DNA of 33,436 nucleotides from Granulicatella balaenopterae (GCF_900111135.1 NZ_FOGF01000023.1:1-33436), one strand, 5' to 3'; counted from the first letter of the stretch, positions 23,690-33,270 are shown. Made by a program: numbers and translations. Notes: generated by a model not told the origin, from the letters alone.

Positions 23690-25222
23690 ATGGCAGAAGA
23701 AAAAGCAAAAAAAGGTTTTAAAATGCCATCATCATTCACGGTATTATTTATTATTATTGGATTGATGGCTATTTTAACATGGTTCGTCCCAGCAGGACAG
23801 TATGAAACTAACGAAGAAGGTAACTTAGTTGCTGGTACATATGAACAAGTAGAAGCTAACCAACAAGGTATCTACGAAGTAATGATGGCACCAGTATATG
23901 GTATGTTAGGTAAAGATACTGTTTTAGAACAAGAAAACGGTGACGTAATTGAAGTTCACACTGATGGTGCTATTGAAGTATCATTCTTCATCTTAATGGT
24001 AGGTGGCTTCTTAGGTGTAGTTACAGAAACTGGTGCTTTAGACATCGGTATCGCTTCAGTTGTTAAAAAATACCACGGCCGCGAAAAAATGTTAATTCCT
24101 ATCTTAATGGTATTATTCGCATTAGGTGGAACAACTTATGGTATGGGTGAAGAAACAATGGCTTTCTATCCATTATTAATCCCAGTTATGATGTCTGTAG
24201 GTTTTGATACTATCACAGCCGTTGCAATCATCTTAGTTGGTTCTCAAATCGGTTGTTTAGCTTCAACAGTTAACCCATTCGCTACAGGTGTTGCATCAGA
24301 TGCTGCAAACATCGGTATCGCTGAAGGTATTGGCTGGCGTTTAGTATTCTTCGTTGTTATGGTTGCTTTATCAATTTTCTACGTATATAACTATGCAAGC
24401 AAAATTGAAAAAGACCCAACTGCTTCATTAGTTTATAGCAAACGCGAAGAAGATTTAGCGTTCTTTAAAGTTAAAGAAACAGATGCTGACTTAAACAAAA
24501 AACAAAAACGCGCTTTACGTTTATTCGCATTAACATTCGTAATCATGGTTATCTCATTAATTCCTTGGACTAACTTCAAAGTTTCAATTTTTGAATCAAT
24601 CAACAACGGAATCCAAAACATTCCAGTATTAGGTATGATTTTTGGTCACTCATTACCATTAGGTGAATGGTACTTCCCAGAAATCACTATGTTATTCTTA
24701 ATGATGGCTATCTTTGTAGGTTTAATCTCAGACATGGGTGAAGAACGCTTCTTAACAGTATTCATGAATGGTGTTGCTGACTTAATGAGTGTTGCTTTAA
24801 TCTGTGCTGTTGCTCGTGGTATCCAAGTTATCATGAACGATGGATTAATTACAGCTACAATCTTAAACTTCGGTGAAAATTCATTATCAGGTTTATCATC
24901 AGGCGTATTCATTATCTTAACTTACTTATTCTACTTACCATTATCATTCTTAATCCCTTCAACTTCAGGATTAGCTGGTGCTACAATCGGTATCATGGCT
25001 CCATTAGGAGAATTTGCTAATGTTCCTAAACACTTAGTAATTACTGCTTTCCAAGCAGCTTCAGGTATCTTAAACTTATTAGCTCCAACTTCTGGTATTG
25101 TTATGGGTGCGTTAGCATTAGGACGTATTGATATCGGTACTTGGTGGAAATTCATGGGTAAATTAGCTGGTTACATTGTAGTATTAAGTATTGCTATCTT
25201 AGTAATTGCTACTTTATTCTAA
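23690..25222 (+). CDS. arcD: Arginine:ornithine antiporter, YfcC family (ArcD)
   Basis: The 510-residue membrane protein has about twelve helices and belongs to the YfcC/AitC family, which serves as ArcD in streptococci; it is not the APC-superfamily ArcD of Pseudomonas. Landmarks are the early W-F-V-P-A-G-Q-Y, G-E-E-T-M-A-F-Y-P-L-L-I-P (about 155-167), V-N-P-F-A-T-G-V-A and P-S-T-S-G-L-A-G. It exchanges external arginine for ornithine, and the exchange costs no energy. The ATG at 23690 follows GGAGG; the ATG at 23675 overlaps that site. Position inside the arc cluster supports the substrate; by sequence alone YfcC proteins vary. Confidence 0.88.
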   Translation: MAEEKAKKGFKMPSSFTVLFIIIGLMAILTWFVPAGQYETNEEGNLVAGTYEQVEANQQGIYEVMMAPVYGMLGKDTVLEQENGDVIEVHTDGAIEVSFFILMVGGFLGVVTETGALDIGIASVVKKYHGREKMLIPILMVLFALGGTTYGMGEETMAFYPLLIPVMMSVGFDTITAVAIILVGSQIGCLASTVNPFATGVASDAANIGIAEGIGWRLVFFVVMVALSIFYVYNYASKIEKDPTASLVYSKREEDLAFFKVKETDADLNKKQKRALRLFALTFVIMVISLIPWTNFKVSIFESINNGIQNIPVLGMIFGHSLPLGEWYFPEITMLFLMMAIFVGLISDMGEERFLTVFMNGVADLMSVALICAVARGIQVIMNDGLITATILNFGENSLSGLSSGVFIILTYLFYLPLSFLIPSTSGLAGATIGIMAPLGEFANVPKHLVITAFQAASGILNLLAPTSGIVMGALALGRIDIGTWWKFMGKLAGYIVVLSIAILVIATLF

Positions 25223-25268
25223 AATAATAAGTAAGTAATATTATTATTGATCATAAGGAGTGACTGAT

Positions 25269-26606
25269 TTGCAAACATTTATTACTAAAAAGCATCAAGA
25301 AGATTGTATTGAAGCCATAAAAAATATTGTTAGTTATCCATCTGTTTTAAACGAAGGAGAAAACGGCACTCCGTTTGGTCAATCAATTCAAGATGTTTTA
25401 GAAGCAACTTTAGAATTATGTAAGTCATTAGGTTTTAAAACATTTATTGATCCAGACGGCTATTATGGTTATGCAGAAGTTGGTTCAGGAGAAGAACAAT
25501 TAGCGCTATTATGTCATTTAGATGTAGTACCAGTTGGCGATATGAATCTTTGGGAAACAGATCCATTTGAAGTAGTTGAAAAAGACGGCTATCTTTATGG
25601 ACGTGGAACACAAGATGATAAAGGCCCTTCAATGGCGGCGTTATATGCAGTTAAAGCATTAATGGATGCTGGTGTAGAGTTTGATAAACGTATTCGTTTT
25701 ATCTTTGGTACTGATGAAGAAACGCTTTGGCGTGGACTTGATCAATATACTGCTAAAGAAGAACCAGCTACAATGGGTTTTGCACCTGATGCAGAATTCC
25801 CATTAACTTATGCAGAAAAAGGCTTACTTCAAGCTAAATTAGTAGGACCAATTAGTGATGTCTTATCACTAAATGTTGGTGGCGCTTATAATGTAGTTCC
25901 GGGTAAAGTAACTTACGAAGGTAAATTAACCGAAGAAATTGCTTTACAATTAGATGGCTTAGGATTTGATTATGAAAAAGGTGATGATACTATCACTGTA
26001 TTAGGTAAATCGATCCACTCAAAAGACGCTCCAGAAGGTATTAATGCCGCTGTTCGTTTAGCTTTTGCATTATCTGAATTAGTATCTCATCCAGTCTTAA
26101 ACTTTATCGTTGATGAAGTAGGAGAAGATGCGACAGGTTCTGCTCTATTAGGAACTATCCAAGACGAACCAACAGGAAGTTTATCACTTAACATTGCAGG
26201 TTATAGCCTGTCTCAAGAAGGCTCTGAAATCAAATTAGATATCCGTATCCCGGTTCTAGCTGATAAAGAATCTTTAGTTGAAGAGTTAAAACGTAAAGCT
26301 GCTCCATATAATTTAACTTATGAAGAAGTTGACTATTTAGCTCCTTTATACGTTCCGCTTGATAGTAATTTAGTAGGAACATTAATGGATGTTTATAAAG
26401 AAAAAACAAATGATGTACATGCAAAACCAAAATCTTCAGGAGGAGCTACATTTGCTCGTACAATGCAAAATTGTGTGGCATTTGGTGCAGTATTCCCTGA
26501 TTCAGAAATCACTTTCCATATGGAAAATGAAAAAATGTCTTTAAGAGACATTTTTGGTGCAATGGATATTTATGCAGAAGCAGTATATCGCTTAGCAGCA
26601 AAATAA
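25269..26606 (+). CDS. arcT: M20 family dipeptidase (Sapep/PepV type) in the arc operon
   Basis: The 445-residue zinc peptidase shows the M20 ligands in order: L-C-H-L-D-V-V-P-V-G-D, G-R-G-T-Q-D-D-K-G-P, F-G-T-D-E-E-T and A-P-D-A-E-F-P. Relatives (PepV, Sapep) release amino acids from dipeptides such as Xaa-His or carnosine-like substrates. In streptococci a peptidase gene called arcT lies at this place between arcD and arcC, so it may supply arginine from arginyl peptides; this is inference. The start appears to be TTG at 25269, eight bases after AAGGAG; a GTG at 25260 overlaps that site. Its codon use is less biased than arcA's. Confidence 0.83.
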   Translation: MQTFITKKHQEDCIEAIKNIVSYPSVLNEGENGTPFGQSIQDVLEATLELCKSLGFKTFIDPDGYYGYAEVGSGEEQLALLCHLDVVPVGDMNLWETDPFEVVEKDGYLYGRGTQDDKGPSMAALYAVKALMDAGVEFDKRIRFIFGTDEETLWRGLDQYTAKEEPATMGFAPDAEFPLTYAEKGLLQAKLVGPISDVLSLNVGGAYNVVPGKVTYEGKLTEEIALQLDGLGFDYEKGDDTITVLGKSIHSKDAPEGINAAVRLAFALSELVSHPVLNFIVDEVGEDATGSALLGTIQDEPTGSLSLNIAGYSLSQEGSEIKLDIRIPVLADKESLVEELKRKAAPYNLTYEEVDYLAPLYVPLDSNLVGTLMDVYKEKTNDVHAKPKSSGGATFARTMQNCVAFGAVFPDSEITFHMENEKMSLRDIFGAMDIYAEAVYRLAAK

Positions 26607-26620
26607 TAACAGGAAATTGG

Positions 26621-26651
26621 TTGAGCTAGTTGATGAAGTCAACTAGCTCAA
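26621..26651 (+). repeat. Perfect 13-bp hairpin between arcT and arcC
   Basis: TTGAGCTAGTTGA / TCAACTAGCTCAA (26621-26633 with 26639-26651) has a 5-base loop and only a weak TTATATA tail. It is a strong mRNA hairpin. It could be a leaky terminator or an mRNA-stability element. Confidence 0.7.
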
Positions 26652-26695
26652 TTATATAAAAAAATAAATTAATAATGAAAAGGGGACAAAATAAT

Positions 26696-27643
26696 ATGTC
26701 ACGTAAAATCGTTATCGCTCTTGGAGGAAACGCAATTCTTTCTACAGACGCATCAGCACAAGCACAACAAGAAGCTTTAGTTCAAACAGCTAAATACTTA
26801 GTACAATTCATTGAAAATGGTGATGAATTAGTTGTAACTCACGGTAATGGACCACAAGTTGGTAACTTATTATTACAACAAGCAGCTGCTGATTCAGAAA
26901 AAAATCCAGCTATGCCTTTAGACACTTGTGTTGCTATGACTGAAGGAAGCATTGGATACTGGTTACAAAACGCTTTAGTAAACGAATTACAAGCTCGTAA
27001 CATCAAAAAAGATGTTGCTGCAGTAGTTACACAAGTAATCGTTTCAGAAGATGACCCAGCATTCAAAAACCCAACTAAACCAATCGGACCATTCTTAACA
27101 GAAGAAGAAGCTAAAGCTGAATCAGAAGCTACTGGCGCTACTTTCACTGAAGATGCAGGTCGTGGATGGCGTAAAGTTGTTGCTTCTCCAAAACCAGTAG
27201 GTATCAAAGAAGTTAACGTTGTTCGCACATTAATCGAAGCTGGTAATGTTGTTATTACTGCTGGTGGGGGAGGAATCCCTGTAGTTGAAGATGCAGAAAC
27301 TAAACACTTAACAGGTGTTGAAGCTGTTATCGATAAAGACTTCGCTAGCCAAACATTATCAGAATTAGTAGGAGCTGACTTATTCGTTATCTTAACAGGT
27401 GTTGATAACGTATTCGTTAACTTCAACAAACCTAACCAAGAAAAATTAGAAACTGTTACAGCTTCTAAATTAAAAGAATATATCGCAGAAGATCAATTTG
27501 CACCAGGAAGCATGCTTCCTAAAGTTGAAGCTGCTATTAACTTTGTTGAAAACTACCCAGAAGGTAAAGCAGTTATCACTTCATTAGAAAACATCGCACA
27601 AGTATTAGCTGGTGACGGTGGAACACAAGTTATCGCTGGATAA
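26696..27643 (+). CDS. arcC: Carbamate kinase ArcC
   Basis: The 315-residue amino-acid-kinase-fold enzyme transfers phosphate from carbamoyl phosphate to ADP, the ATP-forming step of the ADI pathway, releasing ammonia and CO2. Motifs include I-A-L-G-G-N-A-I near the N-terminus, [35 protein letters not shown]-x-P and A-G-G-G-G-I-P-V. The ATG at 26696 has AGGGG before it; an in-frame ATG 21 bases upstream precedes that site. No clear terminator follows, and the argS T-box leader begins about 130 bases later. Confidence 0.96.
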   Translation: MSRKIVIALGGNAILSTDASAQAQQEALVQTAKYLVQFIENGDELVVTHGNGPQVGNLLLQQAAADSEKNPAMPLDTCVAMTEGSIGYWLQNALVNELQARNIKKDVAAVVTQVIVSEDDPAFKNPTKPIGPFLTEEEAKAESEATGATFTEDAGRGWRKVVASPKPVGIKEVNVVRTLIEAGNVVITAGGGGIPVVEDAETKHLTGVEAVIDKDFASQTLSELVGADLFVILTGVDNVFVNFNKPNQEKLETVTASKLKEYIAEDQFAPGSMLPKVEAAINFVENYPEGKAVITSLENIAQVLAGDGGTQVIAG

Positions 27644-27775
27644 TAAAAGATTTAAACAATAAAATCCCCATGTTCCATCAAATCATTAGATTATTACTGA
27701 TTTTGACTCATAAAACTAGACAAAGCGAAATAAATTTGTTATAGTTTTAGTCATTAAGAGGTTATTAAATAAAAT

Positions 27776-28020
27776 TCGTAGATAAAGAGAGTAATCTTTG
27801 TGTGATATTAAAGCGAGTCGGAATAGGTGAGAGCCGATATAAAAAACAAAGATGAAACGCACTTTTGAGAAGATAACTTGAAATTAGTAGGGTTATCCGG
27901 CAGTCATGTCGTTATTTTAATGAGAGGTTTATACATATCGTATAGACAATTAGAGTGGTACCACGGGATTCTCGTCTCTATCCAATGTCTTTTTTAGGCA
28001 TTGGGTAGGGGCGTTTTTTT
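27776..28020 (+). ncRNA. T-box leader of argS (arginine, specifier CGC)
   Basis: This is a complete T-box riboregulator. The T-box sequence AGAGTGGTACCACGGG is at 27952-27967, with the TGGT bulge that pairs with the tRNA 3' end (implying discriminator A). The antiterminator competes with a 15-bp terminator stem (27973-27987 with 27999-28013) and seven T residues. Stem I starts near GAGAGTAA; on its 3' side CGC at 27858-27860, followed by A, is in the specifier position and is an arginine codon. Uncharged tRNA-Arg would promote read-through into argS. The promoter is not clear; TAAAAT at 27770-27775 is a candidate -10. Confidence 0.92.
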
Positions 28021-28052
28021 ATTTATAACAAATATTTTTAAGGAGTGTAATA

Positions 28053-29744
28053 ATGGATTATAAAAAACTTGTAGCAGAACAAATTTTAAAAACTGTTGGC
28101 GAACATTTATCATATGATGATGTTTACAATATGATTGAAGTTCCAAAATATTCAGAACACGGAGATTTAGCTTTTCCAGCATTCTCATTAGCAAAAATTT
28201 TGCGTAAAGCTCCTCAAGCAATTGCGGAAGATATCGTAGCAGGTGTTGAAGATGAACATATCTCTAAAGCAGTTGCGACTGGACCATATGCTAACTTCTT
28301 CTTAAACCGTGATAAATTTGCGGATGAAGTCTTAAAAACAGTCTTAGAACAAGGCGAACACTATGGAGATTGGACTTTCGGTGAAGGCCGTAATGTAACA
28401 GTTGATATGTCTTCTCCAAATATTGCTAAACCAATGTCAATGGGTCACTTACGTTCAACAGTAATTGGTAACTCAATTGCTAAATTAGCTGATAAAGTTG
28501 GTTATAACTCAGTGAAAATCAACCACTTAGGTGACTGGGGAACTCAATTCGGTAAATTAATCGTTGGATATAAAAAATGGGGATCTGAAGAAGCAGTATT
28601 AGCTGATCCGATTGCTGAATTATTACGTTTATACGTTAAGTTCCATGAAGAAGCTGAAGAAGATCCAGAATTAGAAGAACAAGGTCGTGCTTGGTTCAAA
28701 AAATTAGAAGATGGCGATCCTGAAGCAGAACGTTTATGGAAATGGTTCAAAACTGAATCATTAAAAGAATTCAACCGTGTATATGATATGTTAGGTGTTG
28801 AATTTGACTCATATGCTGGTGAAGCATTCTATAATGATAAAATGGATGAAGTTGTTGATTTATTAGAAACAGAAAAAATCGCAACTATCGATAATGGCGC
28901 TACTGTAGTTCATTTAGATAACTATGATTTACCACCTGCATTAATCAAAAAATCAGACGGTGCAACATTATATATTACTCGTGACTTAGCTGCTGCATTA
29001 TACCGTAAGAGAAATTATGACTTTGCTAAATCAATCTATGTTGTAGGTAATGAACAAGCAAACCACTTCAGACAATTAAAAGCAGTCTTAAATGAAATGG
29101 GCTGGGATTGGCAAGAACAAATGCAGCATATTCCATTTGGTCTAATTACTTTAGGTGGTAAAAAATTATCAACTCGTAAAGGTAAAATTGTCTTACTTGA
29201 ACAAGTATTAAACGATTCAACTAAATTAGCTTTAGAACAAATTGAAGCTAAAAATCCTGATTTACCAAACAAAGAAGAAGTTGCGAAACAAGTAGGTGTT
29301 GGTGCCGTAGTATTCCACGATCTTAAAAATGACCGTATGAATAACTTTGACTTTGTATTAGAAGATGTCGTTCAATTTGAAGGTGAAACAGGACCATATG
29401 TACAATACACTCGTGCTCGTGCAATGAGTATCTTACGTAAAGCAGGTAAAGAAATCGATACAACTGCTCCAATCGCATTAGAAGATGACTATGCATGGGA
29501 AGTATTAAAATTAATTGAAAACTATCCAAATGTCGTTAAATTTGCTGAAGAAAAAGCTGAACCTTCTGTCATTGCTAAATTTGTAATTTCATTAGCGCAA
29601 GCATTCAACAAATACTATGCAAATAGCCGTATCTTAGTTGAAGACGAAAATCTAAATTCAAGATTAGCATTAGTCGATGCAACTCAAAGCATCTTAAAAC
29701 AAGGATTAGACTTATTAGGTGTAGAATCACCAGACGAAATGTAA
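28053..29744 (+). CDS. argS: Arginyl-tRNA synthetase
   Basis: The 563-residue class I synthetase charges tRNA-Arg. The HIGH-type signature appears as [14 protein letters not shown] (about 121-134), the KMSKS counterpart as K-K-L-S-T-R-K-G (about 370), and the DALR anticodon-binding domain occupies the last 120 residues, ending in the usual P-D-E-M. An N-terminal Arg_tRNA_synt_N domain (about 1-85) is present. AAGGAG precedes the ATG. Transcription depends on the T-box leader just upstream. Codon use is that of a well-expressed gene. A strong terminator follows. Confidence 0.96.
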   Translation: MDYKKLVAEQILKTVGEHLSYDDVYNMIEVPKYSEHGDLAFPAFSLAKILRKAPQAIAEDIVAGVEDEHISKAVATGPYANFFLNRDKFADEVLKTVLEQGEHYGDWTFGEGRNVTVDMSSPNIAKPMSMGHLRSTVIGNSIAKLADKVGYNSVKINHLGDWGTQFGKLIVGYKKWGSEEAVLADPIAELLRLYVKFHEEAEEDPELEEQGRAWFKKLEDGDPEAERLWKWFKTESLKEFNRVYDMLGVEFDSYAGEAFYNDKMDEVVDLLETEKIATIDNGATVVHLDNYDLPPALIKKSDGATLYITRDLAAALYRKRNYDFAKSIYVVGNEQANHFRQLKAVLNEMGWDWQEQMQHIPFGLITLGGKKLSTRKGKIVLLEQVLNDSTKLALEQIEAKNPDLPNKEEVAKQVGVGAVVFHDLKNDRMNNFDFVLEDVVQFEGETGPYVQYTRARAMSILRKAGKEIDTTAPIALEDDYAWEVLKLIENYPNVVKFAEEKAEPSVIAKFVISLAQAFNKYYANSRILVEDENLNSRLALVDATQSILKQGLDLLGVESPDEM

Positions 29745-29771
29745 TTCTTCATTAACTTATGCACCATCCTA

Positions 29772-29817
29772 GTGTTGTTAGAAAATCTGATATCGGTTTT
29801 CTGGCAACACTTTTTTG
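29772..29817 (+). terminator. Terminator after argS (copy 1 of a 46-nt repeat)
   Basis: A 15-bp stem (AGTGTTGTTAGAAAA with TTTTCTGGCAACACT, two G-U pairs) is followed by six T residues. The 46 nt from GTGTTG to the G after the T-run recur exactly at 31793-31838. Confidence 0.9.
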
Positions 29818-29844
29818 ATGGTTCTATAATATTTTTGAATATGA

Positions 29845-29850
29845 TATAAT
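29845..29850 (+). promoter_or_regulatory. Candidate -10 of the glycerophosphotransferase gene
   Basis: TATAAT at 29845-29850 (another lies at 29825-29830) would give a leader of about 90 bases that carries the short inverted repeat TACAG-N6-CTGTA. The -35 is not clear. Confidence 0.35.
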
Positions 29851-29948
29851 ATGAAAGGAAAACTTACAGCTTTAACTGTATTTCTTAGCTCTTTATCAAA
29901 TAATTTTGGTAAAGTGAAAATAACAATAAGAAAAATGGAGGATTAAAA

Positions 29949-31775
29949 ATGCGGATTATTAGTTTTATCTTGCCGGCATTATTATTAGTGTGGATAGATG
30001 TATCTTTTTTTGGTGAGGATAAGAACAAAAAGAACATTTTGAAATGGATATTATTATATGGAGTATTAGCAAATCTATGGACGATGTTTGGCCTGCGGTA
30101 TATTTGTCATATGGATGATGTTGTCAGTGCGAAAGTATATCAAAGAATGGCCTTTTCACTAAAATATATATTATTAGTAAGCTTTATTGGTAGTTATCTA
30201 CTATTATTAAAACATACATTAGTAGATAAATTTGTAACTTTAAAGAAAAGTGAAAAAACAAGTAAATTAGTAATTGTTTTAGAAATATTAAGCTTAATCA
30301 TTATTACGTTAGGATTTGTATTTTTCTTTATGTCACGATGGTTTGTAGGTGAATTTGGTGAGTTAACGCCAGAACAGTTTATGTTTAACTTAAAATCACC
30401 AACAGAAGGTACAGCTGAAAATGTGGTGATTAGTTTAAATAATAAAGGGAAATTACCGGTAATTATTTGTACATTTACGGTATTAGCATTCGTGTTATTT
30501 AATCGTGATATTTATACTAAGAATAATCGAAAAGTGTTATCAGCTAAAGTATATAAATGGATATTAATGCCAGTAATGGTAATTATTGGTTGCTCAGGGA
30601 TTGTTTACGGTGTCGATAAATTAAACTTGCGTGCAGTATATCGTACTTGGGCTGTTTCTTCAACATTTATAGAAGATAATTATGCGTCACCAAATGAAGT
30701 GACATTGACTTTCCCAGAGAAAAAACGTAATTTAATTCATATTTATTTAGAATCAGTAGAAAATTCATATTTATCACAAGATTTGGGTGGTTATATGGAG
30801 ACTAATTTAATGCCAGAATTATATGAGTTATCAAAAAAAGGTATTTCTTTCTCAAATAATGATAAAATGGGCGGACCGCATCAAACATATGGTTCATCAT
30901 GGTCAGTGGCTTCAATGGTGAATATGAGTGCCGGTGTTCCATTAGCTGTGCCAGTAGGGGTAAATGCTTATGGTTTAGATGGACACTTTTTACCGGGCGC
31001 TATTACAATTGGTGATATTTTAGAAGAAGAAGGCTATAATCAATCACTTATGTTTGGAGCAGATGCTGATTTTGGTGGATTAACAGCTTATTATGAAAGT
31101 CATGGCGATTTCCATATTTCAGATTATATTTATGCGAAAGAGCAAGGTATGATTCCAGAAGATTATGAAGTATGGTGGGGCTATGAAGACGACAAATTAT
31201 ATGAATTTGCCAAAGATGAGATTAATCGTTTAGCCAGTGAAGGTAAGCCATTTAACTTCACAATGGAAACAGCAGATACACATTTCCCTGATGGTTATTT
31301 ATCAGAAAATGCGCCAACTCCATATGATAAACAATACTCAAATGTTATAGCTTATTCAACGAAAGAAACAGTTGATTTTGTGAGATGGATTCAAGAACAA
31401 CCATTTTATGATAATACGACGATTGTTATTACTGGGGATCATTTGAGTATGGATAGTAATTACTTTAAAGATTTTGATCCAAACTATGAAAGAACAGTCT
31501 TTAATACTATTTTAAATGCACCAATCAGTAGTGAAAATACGAAAAATAGAGATTATGCACCTTATGATTTTTATCCAACAATTATGGCCGCATTGGGTGT
31601 CCAAATTGAAGGAGACCGTTTAGGAATTGGAACTAATCTATTTTCTGATAAGCCAACCATGCTAGAAGAATATGGAATGGACTATGTAGAAAAAGAATTA
31701 GGATCTTATAGTGCTTTTTATAATGATAAATTAATTGATGTAAATAATGATAGCATTTATGTGCCTAAAAAATAA
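29949..31775 (+). CDS. LTA synthase family glycerophosphotransferase (OpgB/GacH-like)
   Basis: The 608-residue protein has about six N-terminal membrane helices (to residue 222) and an extracellular alkaline-phosphatase/sulfatase-fold domain (about 258-570, PF00884). Likely catalytic-site residues are E268 in Y-L-E-S-V-E-N, T313 in G-P-H-Q-T-Y-G and D497-H498 in T-G-D-H-L-S-M. The sequence G-G-Y-M-E-T-N-L-M-P-E and W-W-G-Y-E-D-D-K look closer to OpgB and streptococcal GacH than to LtaS. Such enzymes move sn-glycerol-1-phosphate from phosphatidylglycerol to a glycan or polymer. No glycan genes adjoin it, so the acceptor is unknown. GGAGG precedes the ATG. Confidence 0.85.
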   Translation: MRIISFILPALLLVWIDVSFFGEDKNKKNILKWILLYGVLANLWTMFGLRYICHMDDVVSAKVYQRMAFSLKYILLVSFIGSYLLLLKHTLVDKFVTLKKSEKTSKLVIVLEILSLIIITLGFVFFFMSRWFVGEFGELTPEQFMFNLKSPTEGTAENVVISLNNKGKLPVIICTFTVLAFVLFNRDIYTKNNRKVLSAKVYKWILMPVMVIIGCSGIVYGVDKLNLRAVYRTWAVSSTFIEDNYASPNEVTLTFPEKKRNLIHIYLESVENSYLSQDLGGYMETNLMPELYELSKKGISFSNNDKMGGPHQTYGSSWSVASMVNMSAGVPLAVPVGVNAYGLDGHFLPGAITIGDILEEEGYNQSLMFGADADFGGLTAYYESHGDFHISDYIYAKEQGMIPEDYEVWWGYEDDKLYEFAKDEINRLASEGKPFNFTMETADTHFPDGYLSENAPTPYDKQYSNVIAYSTKETVDFVRWIQEQPFYDNTTIVITGDHLSMDSNYFKDFDPNYERTVFNTILNAPISSENTKNRDYAPYDFYPTIMAALGVQIEGDRLGIGTNLFSDKPTMLEEYGMDYVEKELGSYSAFYNDKLIDVNNDSIYVPKK

Positions 31776-31792
31776 TAATTAAAAAATAAAGT

Positions 31793-31838
31793 GTGTTGTT
31801 AGAAAATCTGATATCGGTTTTCTGGCAACACTTTTTTG
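31793..31838 (+). terminator. Terminator after the glycerophosphotransferase gene (copy 2 of the 46-nt repeat)
   Basis: It is identical over 46 nt to the argS terminator at 29772-29817, including stem, loop and T-run; the flanks differ. Confidence 0.9.
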
Positions 31839-31867
31839 TTTCAGTATATTTATTAGGAAATGTTTGG

Positions 31868-31873
31868 TATACT
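31868..31873 (+). promoter_or_regulatory. Candidate -10 of rlmD
   Basis: TATACT at 31868-31873 is preceded by a poor -35. It lies 30 bases beyond the terminator, so the gene has its own transcript. Confidence 0.35.
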
Positions 31874-31911
31874 AAAAGGAAGAATGAAAGTAACAGAATG
31901 GAGACTATTTA

Positions 31912-33264
31912 ATGAAGAAAAATGAAGAAGTAACAGTAACAATTGAGGATTTAACCTATGAAGGCTTAGGTGTAGGTAAAGTGGATGGCTACCCATTATT
32001 TATTGAAAATGCATTAATTGGCGAAGAAGTAAAAGTATTAGTAATGAAAGTTGGAAAAAGTTTTGGTTATGCAAAAGTTGTTGAACGTTTAACAACTAGC
32101 CCTGATCGTGTACCATTAACTGATCGTGTAGGGATTCGTATTGGAACAATGCCATTACAACATATGTCTTATAACTCACAATTAGTATTTAAGAAAAAAC
32201 AAGTAGCACAAGTAATGAAATCAATCGCCCATATGCCAGAAGTACCAGTCTTTGATACATTAGGAATGACAAATCCATGGGGTTACCGCAATAAAGCGCA
32301 AGTCCCTGTCAGAGCAATTGCTGGTGAGTTACAAACTGGATTTTTCCGTAAAAATAGTCATAACATGGTTGCTGTAGAGAACTTCCATATCCAAGACCCA
32401 GAAATCGATAAAGCTATTGTTGCTATTCGTGATATTATGCGTGAATATGGTGTGAAACCATATAATGAGAAGAAAAATATTGGTAATTTACGTAATATTA
32501 TTGTGCGTCGTGGATACCATTCAGGGGAGATGATGGTTGTTTTAGTTACTAGAACAGCTAAATTATTCCCATTAAGCAAAATTATTCCAGATATCTTAGA
32601 AAAAGTACCTGGTGTTGTATCAATTATTCAAAATGTTCAACCATTCCGTACAAATGTCATTATGGGGAAAGAAACAATTGTCTTACATGGTGAAGACAAG
32701 TTTACCGATCAATTAATGGGCTTAGATTTCCATATTTCATCACGTTCTTTCTACCAAGTTAACCCAGTACAAACTGAAGTATTATACCAAACAGCTATTG
32801 ATGCTGCAGGTTTAACAGGTGAAGAAACAGTTATCGATGCTTATTGTGGGATTGGTACATTAAGTTTAGCCTTAGCTCAAAATGCGAAAGAAGTTTATGC
32901 GATGGAAATTATTTCAGATGCGATTGAGATGGCTAATGAAAATAAAGCATTAAACAATATTACTAATGCTCACTTTAAAGTAGGTGCAGCAGAAGAAGTT
33001 ATGCCTCGTTGGAAAGAAGAAGGCTTACAAGCGGATGTAATTGTTGTTGATCCACCAAGAAAAGGATTAGAAAAAGAATTTATCGAGGCAGCCGCGGCAG
33101 TAGAACCAAGTCGTATCGTCTATGTAAGTTGTAATCCAGCTACGATGGCACGTGACTTAGCTTTATTTGCTGAATTAGGATATGTAACGAAATCAGTTCA
33201 ACCAGTTGATATGTTCCCACAAACAACACATGTGGAATCAGTAGCATTATTAGAAAAAGCATAA
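31912..33264 (+). CDS. rlmD: 23S rRNA (uracil-C5)-methyltransferase RlmD/RlmCD type
   Basis: The 450-residue TrmA/RumA-family enzyme makes 5-methyluridine in 23S rRNA; Gram-positive members may modify both U747 and U1939. An N-terminal TRAM domain (about 5-62) binds RNA. The methyltransferase domain shows the substrate loop S-F-Y-Q-V-N, the cofactor motif D-A-Y-C-G-I-G-T-L-S, V-V-D-P-P-R-K-G and the nucleophile Cys407 in V-S-C-N-P-A-T. The cysteines of the 4Fe-4S cluster seen in Escherichia coli RlmD are absent: the usual C-G-G-C-x-L-Q-H region reads R-I-G-T-M-P-L-Q-H. A terminator follows. Confidence 0.92.
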   Translation: MKKNEEVTVTIEDLTYEGLGVGKVDGYPLFIENALIGEEVKVLVMKVGKSFGYAKVVERLTTSPDRVPLTDRVGIRIGTMPLQHMSYNSQLVFKKKQVAQVMKSIAHMPEVPVFDTLGMTNPWGYRNKAQVPVRAIAGELQTGFFRKNSHNMVAVENFHIQDPEIDKAIVAIRDIMREYGVKPYNEKKNIGNLRNIIVRRGYHSGEMMVVLVTRTAKLFPLSKIIPDILEKVPGVVSIIQNVQPFRTNVIMGKETIVLHGEDKFTDQLMGLDFHISSRSFYQVNPVQTEVLYQTAIDAAGLTGEETVIDAYCGIGTLSLALAQNAKEVYAMEIISDAIEMANENKALNNITNAHFKVGAAEEVMPRWKEEGLQADVIVVDPPRKGLEKEFIEAAAAVEPSRIVYVSCNPATMARDLALFAELGYVTKSVQPVDMFPQTTHVESVALLEKA

Positions 33265-33270
33265 ATGATT

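Noticed and set aside
26839-27429. A 196-codon open frame on the minus strand inside arcC, and similar antisense frames in arcD, argS, arcB and the EIIC gene (for example 17913-18353).
   Set aside because: They mirror the strongly biased codons of the real gene, lack ribosome-binding sites and family features, and the plus-strand genes are well supported.
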